64,000 nucleotides of DNA from Pelobates cultripes (Eukaryota; Chordata; Amphibia; Anura; Pelobatidae), in assembly GCA_933207985.1 (NCBI GenBank), contig OW240915.1, positions 276,112,477-276,176,476 on the forward strand, read 5' to 3'. Shown here piece after piece: positions 46,545 through 59,012 of this stretch. Within the stretch, counting starts at the first letter, position 1. Each line of letters opens with the position of its first letter. The notes under the pieces were generated by a model. That model worked only from the letters and a program-made list of their open reading frames with translations, was not told where the DNA came from and made no database searches. Position numbers and translations under genes: made by a program.

Positions 46545-46990
46545 AGACTTGCACATTCGGATTTGGCCAAATTGTGATTCTAGCAAAAATAGGCTAATCT
46601 GTTTTGCATCTGGATTCCGTATCTCCGAAGTGCCATGTGAACGTATAACTGAACAACTAGTAGAATGGCTGAGCATGTTCTTTTGATTTGGTATTCAGGG
46701 TTCCGTCTGTGGCACTAAAAAAAAAGACATGATTGATGTGAAAAAAGATGATTGATAGGGGAACAGCCACTAAATGTTGATTTATATATTGATATTATCT
46801 GATGATATCAATAAGACAGCCCTACTCTGATGATATCAATAAGACAGCCCTACTTGCCTTTAATTAAATATATAGATATATATTTTATTAAAGGCAAGTT
46901 GGCCTGTCTTATTGATATCATCAGATAATATCAATATATATATCAACATTTAGTGGCTGTCCCCCTATCAATCATCTTTTTTATATATAT
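46545..46990. mobile_element. CCGAA-family repeat ending in a large foldback
   Basis: The first part (46550-46735) has the TTCGG/CCGAA words of the family. From 46742 (AAAAAGATGATTGATAGGGG) to about 46860, the sequence is matched in inverted orientation by 46888-46983 (ending CCCTATCAATCATCTTTTTT). The left arm has an extra tandem copy of the 26-base segment CTGATGATATCAATAAGACA + GCCCTA, so one arm is longer. Confidence 0.8.
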
Positions 46991-49234
46991 AAAGATAAAC
47001 TGAAAAGAAAGTGTTTAATAATGGTGAAATAAACACAAAGCAAAAGTGCCAAAAAGCATAATGAACAACCTACATATAAACTATTCATTTACTGAATTGT
47101 GGTAAAATCCACACTGCTAAATGGGCTACAAAAAGCTGTAAGTACAAAACAAAAAGAAATGCATTACTCAAACTAACATTTCACATGCAGCATTTAATCG
47201 TAGACCTTAATTACCGTACACAGATGGTCCATTAAATAGTACAAAAGCGAATCAATTAGTGCACACGTGACTAACCACACATAGCTAAAATGCGGATGAA
47301 ATAGAACTAAGCCACACAAAAAACAAGAAATTAACATTACAAAATACAAATTATTGCATCAAATGACTAAAATAAACATGATATATGCACTTTTTAAAAT
47401 TTATTTTGTTTGTATGCTTCCAATACAAGTATTTCATGGATTTAGCACACGTGGCATCTCATGTTACTTATGACAGATGACAGATGCAACCTGAATTTGC
47501 ACATTCTGTAAACATGCTACATCATTTAGGCAACATGCTTGCTTGTGCCTCTCTGTGTGACACTGGACACAGCATAGTTTCCCTATTTTAAACTGTAAAA
47601 CCCCTAACGTCTGATGTCTCATTGTTCATTTGACTATGAGTTCCATTCTGTAATGATTCCCAATTTGGATTGTTCCTTATTGCCTTATGCTCATTCCTAT
47701 TCCTGCTTCCTTACTTTTTTTCTATTATGGATTCAGGGCGTACTTCCTAGTGCACCTCACCTATTCCTGCATATGTTTTGGAGTTTGCATAAAACAAGGA
47801 GAAAACATGGCAGACAATAACAAACAACAAAATGTCTTTGCTCCGTTGCAGCAATAACAGGGGCAGATTCAGGTAAATGCCAGTGTCCCCCAGAAATAGC
47901 ATTTTAGTAGCACAGCCAAATACCATTGAAATGACAGTCCAGAGAATGATCATGCTCTCTCAAAATTCATAACTGGGGCACCATCAGCTTTGAGCACTGA
48001 CAGATCAAGGATATGACATTATACTCTGCCTCTTCCACTCAGCAGCCGGTGTCCTATTGAGGCATTCTGAGAAGGCATGATCACTATCAGGAATGTCAAT
48101 TCAATGCCAGTCAGCCACGCTATTAAAGTGAAGTTGGGGGAGGAAAATATAATTATTAGATATATTTTTGGTTACCTGGCACAATCTCAGGGGCAGTGCC
48201 CTCCTTATTTGGGCAGTGTCCCAATTCCTGTCTTGGATCATTTATTTGGTTCATGAGATCCCAGCCATTTAAGAGCAATAAGAAAACTGATAGGCCCTCA
48301 ATTTTCTGCTACATTGTCCATCTTTCACCAGTCTTGTGTAGATAAGGACATGTATCTGATAAAGCTGTTTTAAAATTTAAGGAAGTCTAACCCTACACCT
48401 AAGAGTAAAGGTAAATGTTCACTTCTCTGGACATTTTTTGTTTTATTTTAATGTTTTACTCCATTTTAATAAAACAAACTGCTGAACAGGTTTAACACTT
48501 AAGAATACAAGATGTAGACAGTTTTAAAGTGCTATATGATGGTGCAAAAGAAATCTTGGATAACAAACACTTGAAAAATTGACTTAAAAAATAAATATGA
48601 ATGGAACTGCAGTACTACGACCAACAAAAAGAAAAAATACACAAGCAAGGGTTTCCCTAAGACCTTGGGATAGTGACAGTGCGAGTTAGCAGATGTCTTC
48701 TTTTGCACCGGTAAGCACCGTTTTCCATCTTTGGTGCTTGATATGATGATGGACTACAAATATACACAATTTTCTGCCAGGCATTAGGGAAATGATGGGA
48801 AATGCAGCCCTATAACAGCTTAATGGCAATTGAATTATAATTGGATAAATACTTGCACCAATGGGGGCGTATCACAGTAAAAAATCGGTATCACTTCCCT
48901 TTGGTAATTTATAACTTTAATACCACTAATTTGAGAATAATTGGTTAATTCTATCTACATTAATCTCTTTTAGTTGAAGGTACCGAACGGTAACAAGCTA
49001 GGTGTCATTTACTGGCCAAACATCATAAGTGTTGCAATTCAAGAACTGACGTTACCGCTTGATAACTGTCCTATGGAATGTATATCCTTCCATTACTCTA
49101 TAGCCCCATGTCTAATTTCTGCAATTTTTTTGCCACTTCTTTAGACATAACACAATTGAATAAACCATTGAAAATCACCTCAAAGTTGTATCTTCCTGTT
49201 CCATGTGATGCTCCTAATCTAGTTGGGTCAAGGC
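46991..49234. other. No gene recognised
   Basis: About 2.2 kb without bounded repeats or coding similarity. Short frames near 47614 and 47747 are not recognisable. Confidence 0.5.
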
Positions 49235-49446
49235 AAAGCCAGAGCAAACATTGAAGACAAACTGGAGAAATAGAAACATTGTTTAATTTCTTCTCTTCTG
49301 CGTATTCCTTCTCTATGCTAACTGCTAGGTGTAGAGGACAGAGCTCATGGCAATGATTGTCATTGAGCTACCACGAAGGTGTCCAGATCCACGATACCAG
49401 GGTGTGGATTTCTGCATTTCACTTTATTTTTATACCTCGTAAATAT
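49235..49446 (+). repeat. Unnamed interspersed repeat, copy 2
   Basis: Colinear with 29545-29785: GAAATAGAAACATTGTTTAA, TTCTTCTCTTC, TATGCTA and GAGGAC in the same order. Confidence 0.65.
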
Positions 49447-49602
49447 TTAACCTTAGCAGTAACCCAGCCTTTAAACCTCTCCCTAACCATAACTCAAGCC
49501 CTAAACCTAAATAATAATAATTATATATAATAATAATCTAGGTTTAAAGTGAGAGTTATGCTTAGGGAGAGGTTTAAGGTTTGGGTTACTGCTAGGTTTA
49601 AG
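49447..49602. repeat. Foldback of CCTAAAC/AACCCTA-type words
   Basis: TTAACCTTAGCAGTAACCC opens the left arm and GGGTTACTGCTAGGTTTAA closes the right. Inner words CTCTCCCTAA / TTAGGGAGAG also pair. An AT-rich loop (TAATAATAATTATATA) separates the arms. Confidence 0.9.
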
Positions 49603-50590
49603 GAAGTAGGAAGTGGAGACCTTCAAAAACTGCTCCACGACCTCTTGATCATGTTATTTTAGTGCACTGTTCAGTGTCCCCACCTCTCATATGCGCGTTA
49701 ATGTGTGTTTTATATTTATTTTACTTTCGTTTCAAATTTATAGCATGGATGGACAATAATATGCTAAACTAAACATTTGTAATTTGAGAAATGTGTGGAA
49801 AATTAGTAATAAGTAATAATAAATATATAATTATTGCTTGCAACCACTCTACTTATGAATAGGACATTGGGATAATGTAAAAATAAAAGTACTTTACAAC
49901 AAGAAATAACAATGAAATTTTTATAAATATTTGCTTAAGGCTCACAATGTGTATATGAGTTCTTGTTCCATTAGTCATTCTAGAATATAAGAATTAGTTC
50001 AATTTCTGAATAAAGATGAACATGTGCTAATTATATATTTTAGCTTGTGTATATAACTGTGAGTGTATGTAAAAAATAATGTATCTGAGATGTTATTAAG
50101 TAAAATGTGTGAAAAATAGAGCTAAGTGGTGTTGAGGGCTTACATGCTAACCAAGCTCGATTAAATATTGAAGGCCTGAGGCATTTCTATGTTGAAGAAA
50201 GAAAGTGAAGGGAAACTGCCTCAACTGCCATTTCCTTGACTAATATTCAAAGCCATAGACTTCAAATTTCTTTAAAAAAGTGATATATATTGATACTAAT
50301 AGGATAGACTAATTAGTCAACACTGCTTCTTTCTTATAAAGTAATACACATCAGTTCATCAAAGAGTAGAATATATTAATAGAATGCTATTCGTTGAAGT
50401 CTTTTCATTTTTCCAAACAAATATATAAAGATTGCATTTTATGAGTATACAATCACGCAAAAATTAAATTGTGTAAAATAAATATATGTATATATACATA
50501 TACACATATATAGTTGTACTTCTTGCTTTCCCATAGTCTTATGCATGTATGCTTATATATGTGAGTGTGCATTTATATTTGTGAATATGA
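49603..50590. other. No gene recognised
   Basis: AT-rich DNA; nothing identified. Confidence 0.5.
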
Positions 50591-50639
50591 GTTCATGTGC
50601 ATGTATGTATATGTATATGTGTTAATGTGTTTAAGTGTT

Positions 50640-50680
<41 letters not shown>

Positions 50681-50695
50681 GTGTGTGTATGTATA
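50591..50695 (+). repeat. (TA)n and (TG)n microsatellite
   Basis: An uninterrupted TA run at 50643-50675 is flanked by GTATGTATATGTG and GTGTGTGTATG. Frames across it are spurious. Confidence 0.95.
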
Positions 50696-50904
50696 AAGTA
50701 TACCATCTTCTGCACTGTGTGCTTGTTTTTTTTTTTTTTTATCTCCCTCTCCCCTCTCACTCTGATCTTCAGAAAGATATTTATGACCCTATGCAAAAAT
50801 GTTGTCTATTTTCTATCAAACCTGTATCTGCACTCATGTCGCTTTAACCCCTGTATCACAACTCAACTTTGAATTCTATGTGTCGTCTTGCTCAGAAATG
50901 CTTC

Positions 50905-51003
50905 AGACTTGAGTAAAGGAGGTTCTCCCGAAAGCTTGTCATTAAAAAATTATGTTAGTCCAATAAAAAAGGTATTACAAGATACAAATTGTATCTGCAT
51001 TAT
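50905..51003 (+). repeat. Interspersed repeat with GTCCAATAAAAAAG core (copy 2)
   Basis: GAAAGCTTGTCATTAAAAAA then TTAGTCCAATAAAAAAGGTA and CAAGATACAAATTGTATCTG; the last two blocks match 10905-10955. The family is probably old and widespread, and I cannot name it. Confidence 0.6.
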
Positions 51004-51544
51004 TGAACCATACAAAACATTTTATTCATTGTATAAAAACAGGCTAGAACTTATATCCTCAAGATCCTAATGGTCCTGATTTTCTTAAAATAGCAAACTG
51101 CTCACACAATAAACATTGTGTAAAGTTAATTTAAATAAAAATCTATTCTAATCTAAGTGTACTTTAGAGTGCTGCTATCTCCAATGTAATGACAAACTAG
51201 AGGTCATGTTGTGCCTAAAAACAGAAATCAAGAAAAACTAAAATATTATTAATATTAACCTAAAGAGTGCATAATTTGACTTTGAGATACTTCTATGTTG
51301 TTGTTTTTTTTTTTTTATATTGTTTTTATGTTTAGCATTAACTAGTGGATCCCACTCCATAATGTTCAAGTAAAAGCACAGATAGGCATGGGATATTTAT
51401 CATTTAATTTATATCATTAGCAGCAATCAAGAAAAGTAAATACACAGCTTACATGATAATTTATTTAAGAAATTAATAATGTATTTTAGAAACAGAATTT
51501 ATTTAAAATTACCAATGATGAGAAGGAAAAACAAATAAATACTC
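51004..51544. other. No gene recognised
   Basis: AT-rich DNA; nothing identified. Confidence 0.5.
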
Positions 51545-51884
51545 ATCCGTTCTTTTTATCTCCTGCTCTGTAAATTGAACTTTAATGGCATACAGGAGGC
51601 TCCTGCAGAATCTAGCAAGTTAGTAACAGAGCAGGAGATAAGAAATTCTAAATGAAAAATAATTTGCAACAAAGGAAGTGTATACATTAGATGACTCATT
51701 ACAGGAAGTATTTAGGAAGGCTGTGCAAGTCACATGCAGAGCAGTGTGATTAGAGCTGCAAGAACAGAATGATTTTACTCCTAAATGGCAAAGAATTGAG
51801 CAGTGAGACTGCAGGGGCATGATCTATACACCAAAACTTAATCTTAAGCTAAAGTTGTTTTGGTGATCTCTAGTGTCGCTTTAA
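51545..51884. mobile_element. Right half of the TTAA MITE family (copy 2)
   Basis: Ends CTAGTGTCGCTTTAA at 51884. TATCTCCTGCTCTGT near the start pairs with ACAGAGCAGGAGATAAG about 75 bases later. Colinear with the second half of 23121-23676. The left terminus is missing. Confidence 0.85.
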
Positions 51885-52403
51885 CTTCAAATACCATTTT
51901 AGTAATAGTGTTTCAGGAACTGGCAAATATTTAGATATATCTATGTTTTCCTTAATTGTTCCAGATTTGATTTAGATTTGTTCATTCTTTTGGGGAGAAT
52001 TGTTTTCTTTACTCTCTCAGTAAATCCTTAATGATAAGGTATAATTAATTTCTGAAGGAATAGTATTAATCTAAACAATAATGTGTTTTTGGGGACCAAG
52101 TTTACATTAATAGGTTATAGTAATAGGCATGGAGATTGAGCCCAAGCTTTTCCAATGTGTTAAAGCATGACTGTAGGTAACTTTGTTCAGAAGACAAAGC
52201 TGGGTTAAAGTAAATTAGTGAACCAATTCACAATACATTTTTTATTTAGGTAACAACAAGCTTTTATTAACATTCTAAATGATATTAGTAGGGACATAAT
52301 GCTGACCAAGATTTTAGTCAAATACAAGTAAATTTCTCTGATTTAGTGAAATGTGTTTAGGAATCGTGACTATTTGGTGGCTTTGTGTACCAAGGGTATT
52401 CTA
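51885..52403. other. No gene recognised
   Basis: Nothing identified before the Tc1 element. Confidence 0.5.
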
Positions 52404-53133
52404 CACTGATCAGTCACAAAATTTGAACCACTGACAGCTGAAGTGAATAACTTTGATTACAATGGCACCTATCAAGGGGTAGCTATATTAGGTAGCATGT
52501 GAACAGTCAGTGATTGAAAGTGAAAAGAGTGACTTTGAAAAGGGCCAAATAGTGATAGCTAGAGTCTTGTGGGTTGTTCCCGGTATGTACTACTTAGTAC
52601 CTAACAAAAGTGATGCAAGGAAGGACAACCAGTGAGTTGGCATCAGAGTTTTGGGCACCCAAGGTTCAATGATGCACATGGGGAGTGAAGGCTAGCTCAT
52701 CTGGCCCAATCGCATAGTAGAATTACCTTAGCTCAAATTGCTGAAAACTTAAAGCTGGCCATGAAAGAAAGTTGTCAGAACACACAGTGCATCACAGTAT
52801 GCTGCATATAGGCCTGCGTAGCCACATAGGTCAAAGTGGCCATGATGACCCCCTGTCCACCACTGAAAGTGCCATCAATGGAATGGGAGGATCAGAACTG
52901 GACCATAGGGCAATGGAACAAGGTTGCCTGGTCTGATGAATCATGTTTTGTTTTAGATCAGGTTTATGGCCGGGTGTGTGTACATCATTTACCTGGGGAA
53001 AAAATGGCAGAAGGATGCACCATGGGAAGAAGGCAGGCCAGTCGAGGCAGTGTTATGCTCTGGCAATGTTCTGCTGGGAACCTTAGGTCCTGGCATTCAT
53101 ATGGATGCTACTTTGACACACACATACCCCCTA
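52404..53133 (+). pseudogene. Tc1-type transposase pseudogene, interrupted by another Tc1
   Basis: The element opens near CACTGATCAGTCACAAAATT. The transposase begins MAPIKG at about 52462 and shows EKSDFEKGQIVIA, then in other frames GTQGSMMH-like and VAWSDESCF (near 52924-52950) with the first catalytic Asp, VYGRVCVHHLPGE, and SVMLW. Stops are frequent. The sequence breaks at 53133 where a different Tc1 begins at a TA, so the second half of the catalytic core is gone. In life the enzyme binds terminal repeats and cuts and pastes at TA. Confidence 0.85.
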
Positions 53134-53828
53134 CAGGGAGGGGGAAAAACATTTGATCCCCTGCTGATTTTGAACTTTTGCCCACTGACAAAGAAATGAT
53201 CAGTCTATAGTTTTAATGGTAGGTGTATTTTAACAGTGAGAGACAGAATAACAAAAAAAATCAAGAAAAACGCATGTCAAAAAAGTTATAAATTGATTTC
53301 CATGTCAATGAGTGAAAAAGGTATTTGACCCCTTTGTCTTAATACTTGGTGGCAAAACCCTTGTTGGCAATCACAGAGGTCAGATGTTTCTTGTAGTTGG
53401 CCACCAGGTTTGCACACATCTCAAGAGGGGTTTTGTTCCACTCCTCTTTGCCGATCCTCTCCAAGTCACTAAGGTTTTGAGGCTGATGTTTGGCAACTTG
53501 AACCTTCAGCTCCCTCCACAGATTTTCTATGGGATTAAGGTCTGAAGGCTGGCTAGGCCATTCCAGGACTTTAATGTGCTTCTTCTTGAGCCACTCCTTT
53601 GTTGCCTTGGCTGTGTGTTTTGAGTCATTGTCATGCTGGAATACCCATCCACCACCCATATTCAATGCCTTGGCTGAGGGAAAAAGGTTCTCACCCAAGA
53701 TTTGACGGAATGTGGCCCAGTCCATCATCCCTTATATGCGGTGCAGTTGTCCTGTCCCCTTAGCTGAAAAACACCCCCAAGGCATATTGTTTCCACATCC
53801 ATGTTTGACGGTGGGGATATGGACTCCT
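53134..53828 (-). mobile_element. Second Tc1 element, nested, one end truncated
   Basis: CAGGGAGGGGGAAAAACATT begins directly after a TA (53132-53133) in the other Tc1 element. The transposase lies on the minus strand. The sequence stops matching near 53828 (GACGGTGGGGATATGG), so the N-terminal half and far terminus are absent. Confidence 0.9.
53339..53728 (-). pseudogene. Tc1 transposase C-terminal half
   Basis: A 129-residue open frame reads [12 protein letters not shown], then [19 protein letters not shown] and [13 protein letters not shown]. The second catalytic Asp (HDND) and the Glu of PIENLW are present; the first catalytic Asp and the DNA-binding domains are missing by truncation. 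Intact members have about 340 residues. The frame is unusually clean for a fossil, so this insertion is younger than the Tc1 copy it interrupts. Confidence 0.9.
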
Positions 53829-54979
53829 TCATCAGAAGAAAATGAAAAGAAAGAAGTCTGATATGCCATGAACCAAACACATCATCACAAGGTCATCAGA
53901 AGGAAAGATATTCCTCAATCCTCAAGTGATAGCTTACAGAGAGGGCTTCAGCAGTACCCAAAGCTATATAATAGATTTGTAATGAGAAAATATAGTGAAA
54001 TACATTTATATAATCAATTAATCTGTTTGCACAGAGAAACTTGACAATGTTTTACATATCTCCATGTAATGATATGTACATTATAAGGACCAGCTTACGC
54101 ATGCTTGCAGTAGATGTCTTTTCCCATGACACTTACAACATAGAGCCTAATGTTGAAAATATATGGAATTGTTATGTGGACTATATATGATCTTGATTTT
54201 TCGATCTGTTCCCATGATAAAATAATTACGGACATTTTATTTATTTTATATATTTTTTAGCAAAGAACCTATTCTGCTACAAATGTATACTGTTTGTACG
54301 GCACTATTCAAGGGAATTTGGCACAAGCTTTTCCGCAGCTGTGTGTAGGTGTTTGTGAGCAATTCACACATTGTTTACAAATGTCTGTTCACTTGACTTG
54401 TACTTTAGATTGTTTCTTTTTGTGTTATGGCTGCTAGTCTTAATTCTGAGTGTTGTAATTATTGGCAAACAATGTTCATTTACACAGACAAGAATACATT
54501 TTTCTATAATGATGATTCATTATTTTTTGAAAGTGAGAATTACAACCAACATATTGGGAGCTATACTAAAGTGTTAAAACTTTTTCAAGTTTTGAAAAAA
54601 AAAATTAAAAAAAGAATTAAAAACCAAGAGTGGAATATAAACATAGGAAAGAGTTGTAAAAAAAAAAACATCTCTAGAGGATTGTAATTTGCAAAAACTC
54701 CCACTTTTGCTAAGGGTAATCATGGGTTTATGGAAGAATTGAATTTCTTTTAAGGCATCGCAACCTCTCAATTAATAAATCGCAGTATTAAACATAGAAA
54801 ATCCTGATACAAACTGACTGTGAGATTATTGCTATTTGTAAACAATTAATACTCCATGTGGCTGAAAAGAAATGGACACAACTTCACTCATCAGTTTACA
54901 CTTTTTGATTAGTAAAAAAAGAGGTTATATATCTGAGAAAATGTATAAATACAGGAAATTACAGGATTAAAAACACTTG
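53829..54979. other. No gene recognised
   Basis: AT-rich DNA with a poly-A-rich stretch at 54594-54670; nothing identified. Confidence 0.5.
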
Positions 54980-55160
54980 CAGGGTTATTTACTAAAATGA
55001 GAATTCAAAGTGAACTCAAAGTGATATTACAATTTAAGGTCAAAATAGCCCAAATAGAAAAATGATCTAAGACAGCTATGCTTTCAGTTTGGCTACTGTG
55101 GCTTGAATTTGAAATTCACTTCGAATTTACTTAAAATTTTCACTTTAGTAAACAACTCTG
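54980..55160. mobile_element. Small MITE, AGGGTTATTTAC ends (copy 2)
   Basis: Starts CAGGGTTATTTACTAAAATG and ends CACTTTAGTAAACAACTCTG. Inner arms pair through AATTCAAAGTGAA / TTCACTTCGAATT. Same family as 43560-43713. Confidence 0.85.
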
Positions 55161-55559
55161 TTAATGTTAAGCGTTTTAAATCATCTCAGGTTTTAAGTTA
55201 CAACTCCAATGTTTAATGGAAGTATAGGAAAGAAAACATTTCACACAATACACAGATGCACAAAAAACAGTGTTGGACATTTTTATCAACAAATTCTAAT
55301 CCTAAATGCAATATCAATGCACCACTCTCTATTAAAAAGATACAGATAGGAATAACTGAAAAGCTCATTAGAACAATGACCATGGCCTAATTCCAATTCA
55401 GAAGCAGTTTAAAACTTTAGCATTGAAAAATTGGGAACTGGGGCACACCCAGAACATGCATTTTTTAAGTAGTGGTGCTGCCGTAATGAAACCAAAATCT
55501 ATAAAAAACACAGATTAAAGAACAGGGCTCATAATTTGTATTTTTTTTACAAGACTACC
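55161..55559. other. No gene recognised
   Basis: Nothing identified between two DNA-transposon remnants. Confidence 0.5.
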
Positions 55560-56569
55560 TTAACCCTTTAGTGATCAGACCGTTTTTTTAAATTCTCTTA
55601 CCATTAAGGACCAAGGCTGTTTTTACATTTCCGCATGTTTGTGTTTCGCTGTAATTTCTTCTCACTCATTTACTGTACCCACACATATTATATACCGTTT
55701 TCTCACCATTAAATGGTCTTTCTAAAGATACCATTATTTTCATATCATATAATTTACTATAAAAAATTATAAAATATGATGAAACAATTTAAAAAAAACA
55801 CACTTTTCTAACTTTGACCCCAAATTTTTTTACGCATCTACAACCACCAAAAAATACCCATTGTAAATAGTTTCTCAATTTTGTCTTGAGTTTAGAAATA
55901 CCCAATGTTAACATGTTCTTAGCTTTTTTTTTTTTGCAAGTTATAGGGCTACAAGTACAAGTAGGACATTGCTATTTTTTAAAATATATATTTTTTAAAT
56001 GTATCAATAGTGACATTGTAACACTGTTATCTGTCATAAATCTCTGAATCACATCTCATATGTACATATTTTTTTTGAAGTAGACATCGCAGTGTATTCA
56101 ATATGGGGTATGTCCAGTCTTTTTTAGTAGCCACTGGCCAAAGTTAGTATTTATATTTGTTTGTGTGTTAAAAATGCAAAAAAACTATTATGAAGGCTAA
56201 CTTTGGTCAGTGTTTGTGACTAACTAGCTACAAAAAAAGACTGAACATACTCCATTTGCAATACCTTGGTTTGTCTTCTTTTGCAAATGGTATGCCATCA
56301 TGGGGCTAATTCTCATTACTGGGCTACTATATGCTCTCAAAGGCAACATAACATAACAGGCAAATTTCGATGTGAAAAAAATGGAAAATCAAGCCTTATA
56401 TTCGACCCTGTAACTTTCAAAAACACGATAAAATCGATAGATGGGGTGTACTGTTATACTCAGGATACAGTGTATATTTATGAAATTATATATTTCGTAG
56501 GATTTTTATTTATTTATATATGCATATATATATATATATATATTTATATAAAATTGTATTCTATGTGTA

Positions 56570-56613
<44 letters not shown>

Positions 56614-56685
56614 TCAAAATGCAGTTAGATTAAAATTACATATATATATAATTATTATATATATACAATGTATATAGTTATTATA

Positions 56686-56717
<32 letters not shown>

Positions 56718-57066
56718 AATTTAATTATAATTGTTTTTTTTATATTAATATATGTATATATTAATATAAAAATACGCTTAGTATGACATTATATATATAT
56801 ATATAAGATATATATACATATTATATATAGATATAATATGTGTATATATATCTCATATATATATATATATTTATTTATTGAAAATTTTTTTATATATATA
56901 TTTTTTTAACAAAAGCAGGGATACTGTCTGTCAGTTTAGGCAGTCCCCCTGCAGGCAGCACTATGGTGCCTATTGTGGCCATGTGTTTCCTGAGGGGGGA
57001 CTGTCTGGGCTGGCAGACAATCCCCCCAGATTGGGACCAACATCGATCGCGTTGAACCGCCATGTT
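55560..57066. mobile_element. TTAA-flanked hairpin-rich element (copy 2), right end missing
   Basis: The left end TTAACCCTTTAGTGATCAGA is a variant of copy 1. The interior keeps the inverted arms centred near 56180 (GTTTGTGACTAACTAGCTAC in the right arm), the ATGGTATGCCATCATGGGG segment, the AT-rich hairpins (56.5-56.87 kb) and the GC-rich CCCCTGCAGGCAGC / GGCAGACAATCCCCC region. The AAGGGGTTAA terminus is not found, so the copy is 3'-truncated. The 120- and 127-residue frames lie in the repeat. Confidence 0.75.
56520..56880. repeat. (TA)n-rich hairpin block
   Basis: Several long TA runs are separated by GTATTTTAATA / TATCAAAATGCAG-type hairpin arms, as in 1880-2270. Confidence 0.85.
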
Positions 57067-57579
57067 TGGGTGAGTAATAAGCACAGTTTTTTGTTGGACC
57101 TACCTACCTATCTTAGCAAACAAATATTAGGATTCAGTTACACCATATGGCTATATTGTGTCAAGCCCACCACTACGTCACAGTACCCCAATATTGGTGG
57201 GTTGTACACTAATTTTATCATGGGAGATTTACATGCTAACTTGCAACAGTTACAACTTTAACTGCTTCCAGAGATTCCTCAATTTATGCCTTCCTGTTGT
57301 CACCTACAAAGTGGTACCTATAGATGAGAGGGGTGCTCAGCCCAATAGGAATCTGGTCTGGAGTCCAAATTTACACATAAAAATGGGATGTGGGGGGCAC
57401 ACACAGAACATGTAACACTCCACCCATCCACTATAGGACACTTTAGCATAAGCATTCTGTAATTAAGTCTTACTTTTTTTTTTTAGTTTGAAGTGGAGGG
57501 ATCTAACACGACCAAATGCATCTATCTCCTATGTCAAATGAAGGTTTTTGCCTTCTTTATTGTTGTTGTTAGTTAGGAA
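57067..57579. other. No gene recognised
   Basis: Unassigned sequence; the 85-residue frame at 57158 has no recognisable domain. Confidence 0.5.
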
Positions 57580-57675
57580 TTATTATTGTTAGTATTATTA
57601 CAACGCCAACAAATTCAACAGAACTTTGCAATAAGAAAAACGGGTGAGTAAGGCCCTGCTTAAACGAATCTGAGT
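57580..57675 (+). repeat. SINE-like fragment (CGCCAACAAATTC, GGTGAGTAAGGCCCTGC)
   Basis: TTATTATTGTTAGTATTATT leads into CGCCAACAAATTCAACAG, TTTGCAATA and GGTGAGTAAGGCCCTGCTTA. This order (trinucleotide run, GCGCCAAC, CGCTTTACAATA, GTGAGTAAGGCCCTGC) is a very common short repeat in frog genomes, as far as I recall. Confidence 0.6.
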
Positions 57676-58590
57676 TTTCTAGTCATGCAATAATGTTACC
57701 ATTGTTCTAACCAGCCGATATAAGATTGGAGTAAGAGGCCTATCTAGTTCAGATTTTCCCACACCTCTTTATGCTGTTGATCCAAATGAAGGTAAATAAA
57801 ACTAACTTTGAAATTATCTTTATTCATTCCACAAAAAGGTATAAAAAAAAGGTAACTACGTAAAGGCAGCCAATTTTATTTCATTTTGCTGATGCACATA
57901 CTCAAATTTAAGATTCACTATATTAAAAATTACAATGTGTTTTTTTGTTATTTTCCATAAAGAACATAAACACATAATCATTTTTTTCCAATAATTCAAC
58001 AGATTAAATTGCAATAAGAATAAATCAGTGACGCCAATCAATATATTTACCATATCCAAAGGAAACTATTAAAATATTGTCTACGTGACTAATTAGAGTT
58101 AGATATATTAAAAATGTTAGAAATAAACACTGCTGAATTATCTTGGGCTTTACAGCGATACAATGGGTGTTTGTCATAAATAATGTGAAATACATTTTGT
58201 GGTTTCCAGCATTGGTAAAATGCGTTATTCTCACAGTATGAAAATAAATCTATATATGATTTATGTTTTTGCTAGTCAGGGTTAAAACGTAAACTGCCTT
58301 TTTCATAATATTATCATGTATTTAGGATATTACATAGAACAGAAAATATTTCAAGAAATAGTAAGCATCAAAACAACTTTAGCTTAATTAAACTTTTGGC
58401 ATATGCACAAAAACTGCTTCATTAACCACTTTAAAACATTTTTATTTTTATGTATTTTGCAGATTAAAATCCAGAAAGCATCACTTACACTCATTTATAC
58501 TCAATATAATTACCAGACTTTAGAGGAATTAATTTCTCTGCCAGTAGCCACCAATCACTGATATAATGCCTGTATTTGCTGAAAAAGTAA
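57676..58590. other. No gene recognised
   Basis: AT-rich DNA before the DIRS element; nothing identified. Confidence 0.5.
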
Positions 58591-58768
58591 TTTTATAACA
58601 AGACACGGAGGCTCATATCGCATATCCCTTTCTATACTGTCCACCAACAGCAGCAAAGAATACAAAAAAACAGTAAGAAAAATATGGTATACATAGTGAT
58701 ATAAGCCATTTCCATACCAAGTCGCAGTATAATAGTCAGCACCTCCCTTAACTCCTTCTCTTTCTTTG
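58591..58768. repeat. DIRS left inverted terminal repeat
   Basis: Pairs with 61631-61806. Outer edge TTTTATAACAAGACACGGAG, inner edge CTTCTCTTTCTTTG. Confidence 0.9.
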
Positions 58769-58838
58769 CTGCTCCACGGTCAGTTAATTAACAACTTTTT
58801 TGCCTCTACAGATTGTAGTTGCACTGCTTATGTTAGAC

Positions 58839-59012
58839 CAGTGTTTCCCAACCCAGTCCTCAAGGCACACCTACCAGTCCAGGATTTAGGGATTACCCAG
58901 TTGTGTCTAAGGTGTTTTTTTTCTTCTTTGTAAAAACACCTTAGACACAACTGGGTAATCCCTAAATCCTGGACTGGTAGGTGTGCCTTGAGGACTGGGT
59001 TGGGAAACACTG
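58839..59012. mobile_element. 174-bp hAT MITE with perfect 8-bp target duplication
   Basis: CAGTGTTTCCCAACCCAGTC at the left and its reverse complement at the right form arms of about 80 bases that pair almost completely around a T-rich centre. The direct repeat TGTTAGAC at 58831-58838 and 59013-59020 is the hAT-type 8-bp duplication. It sits in the DIRS 5' leader, so it inserted after the DIRS element. Confidence 0.97.

Noticed and set aside
53312..53545. Plus-strand frame over the nested Tc1
   Set aside because: Antisense of the transposase fragment at 53339-53728.
56266..57261. 120- and 127-residue frames
   Set aside because: Both lie in the TTAA hairpin element and its TA runs.
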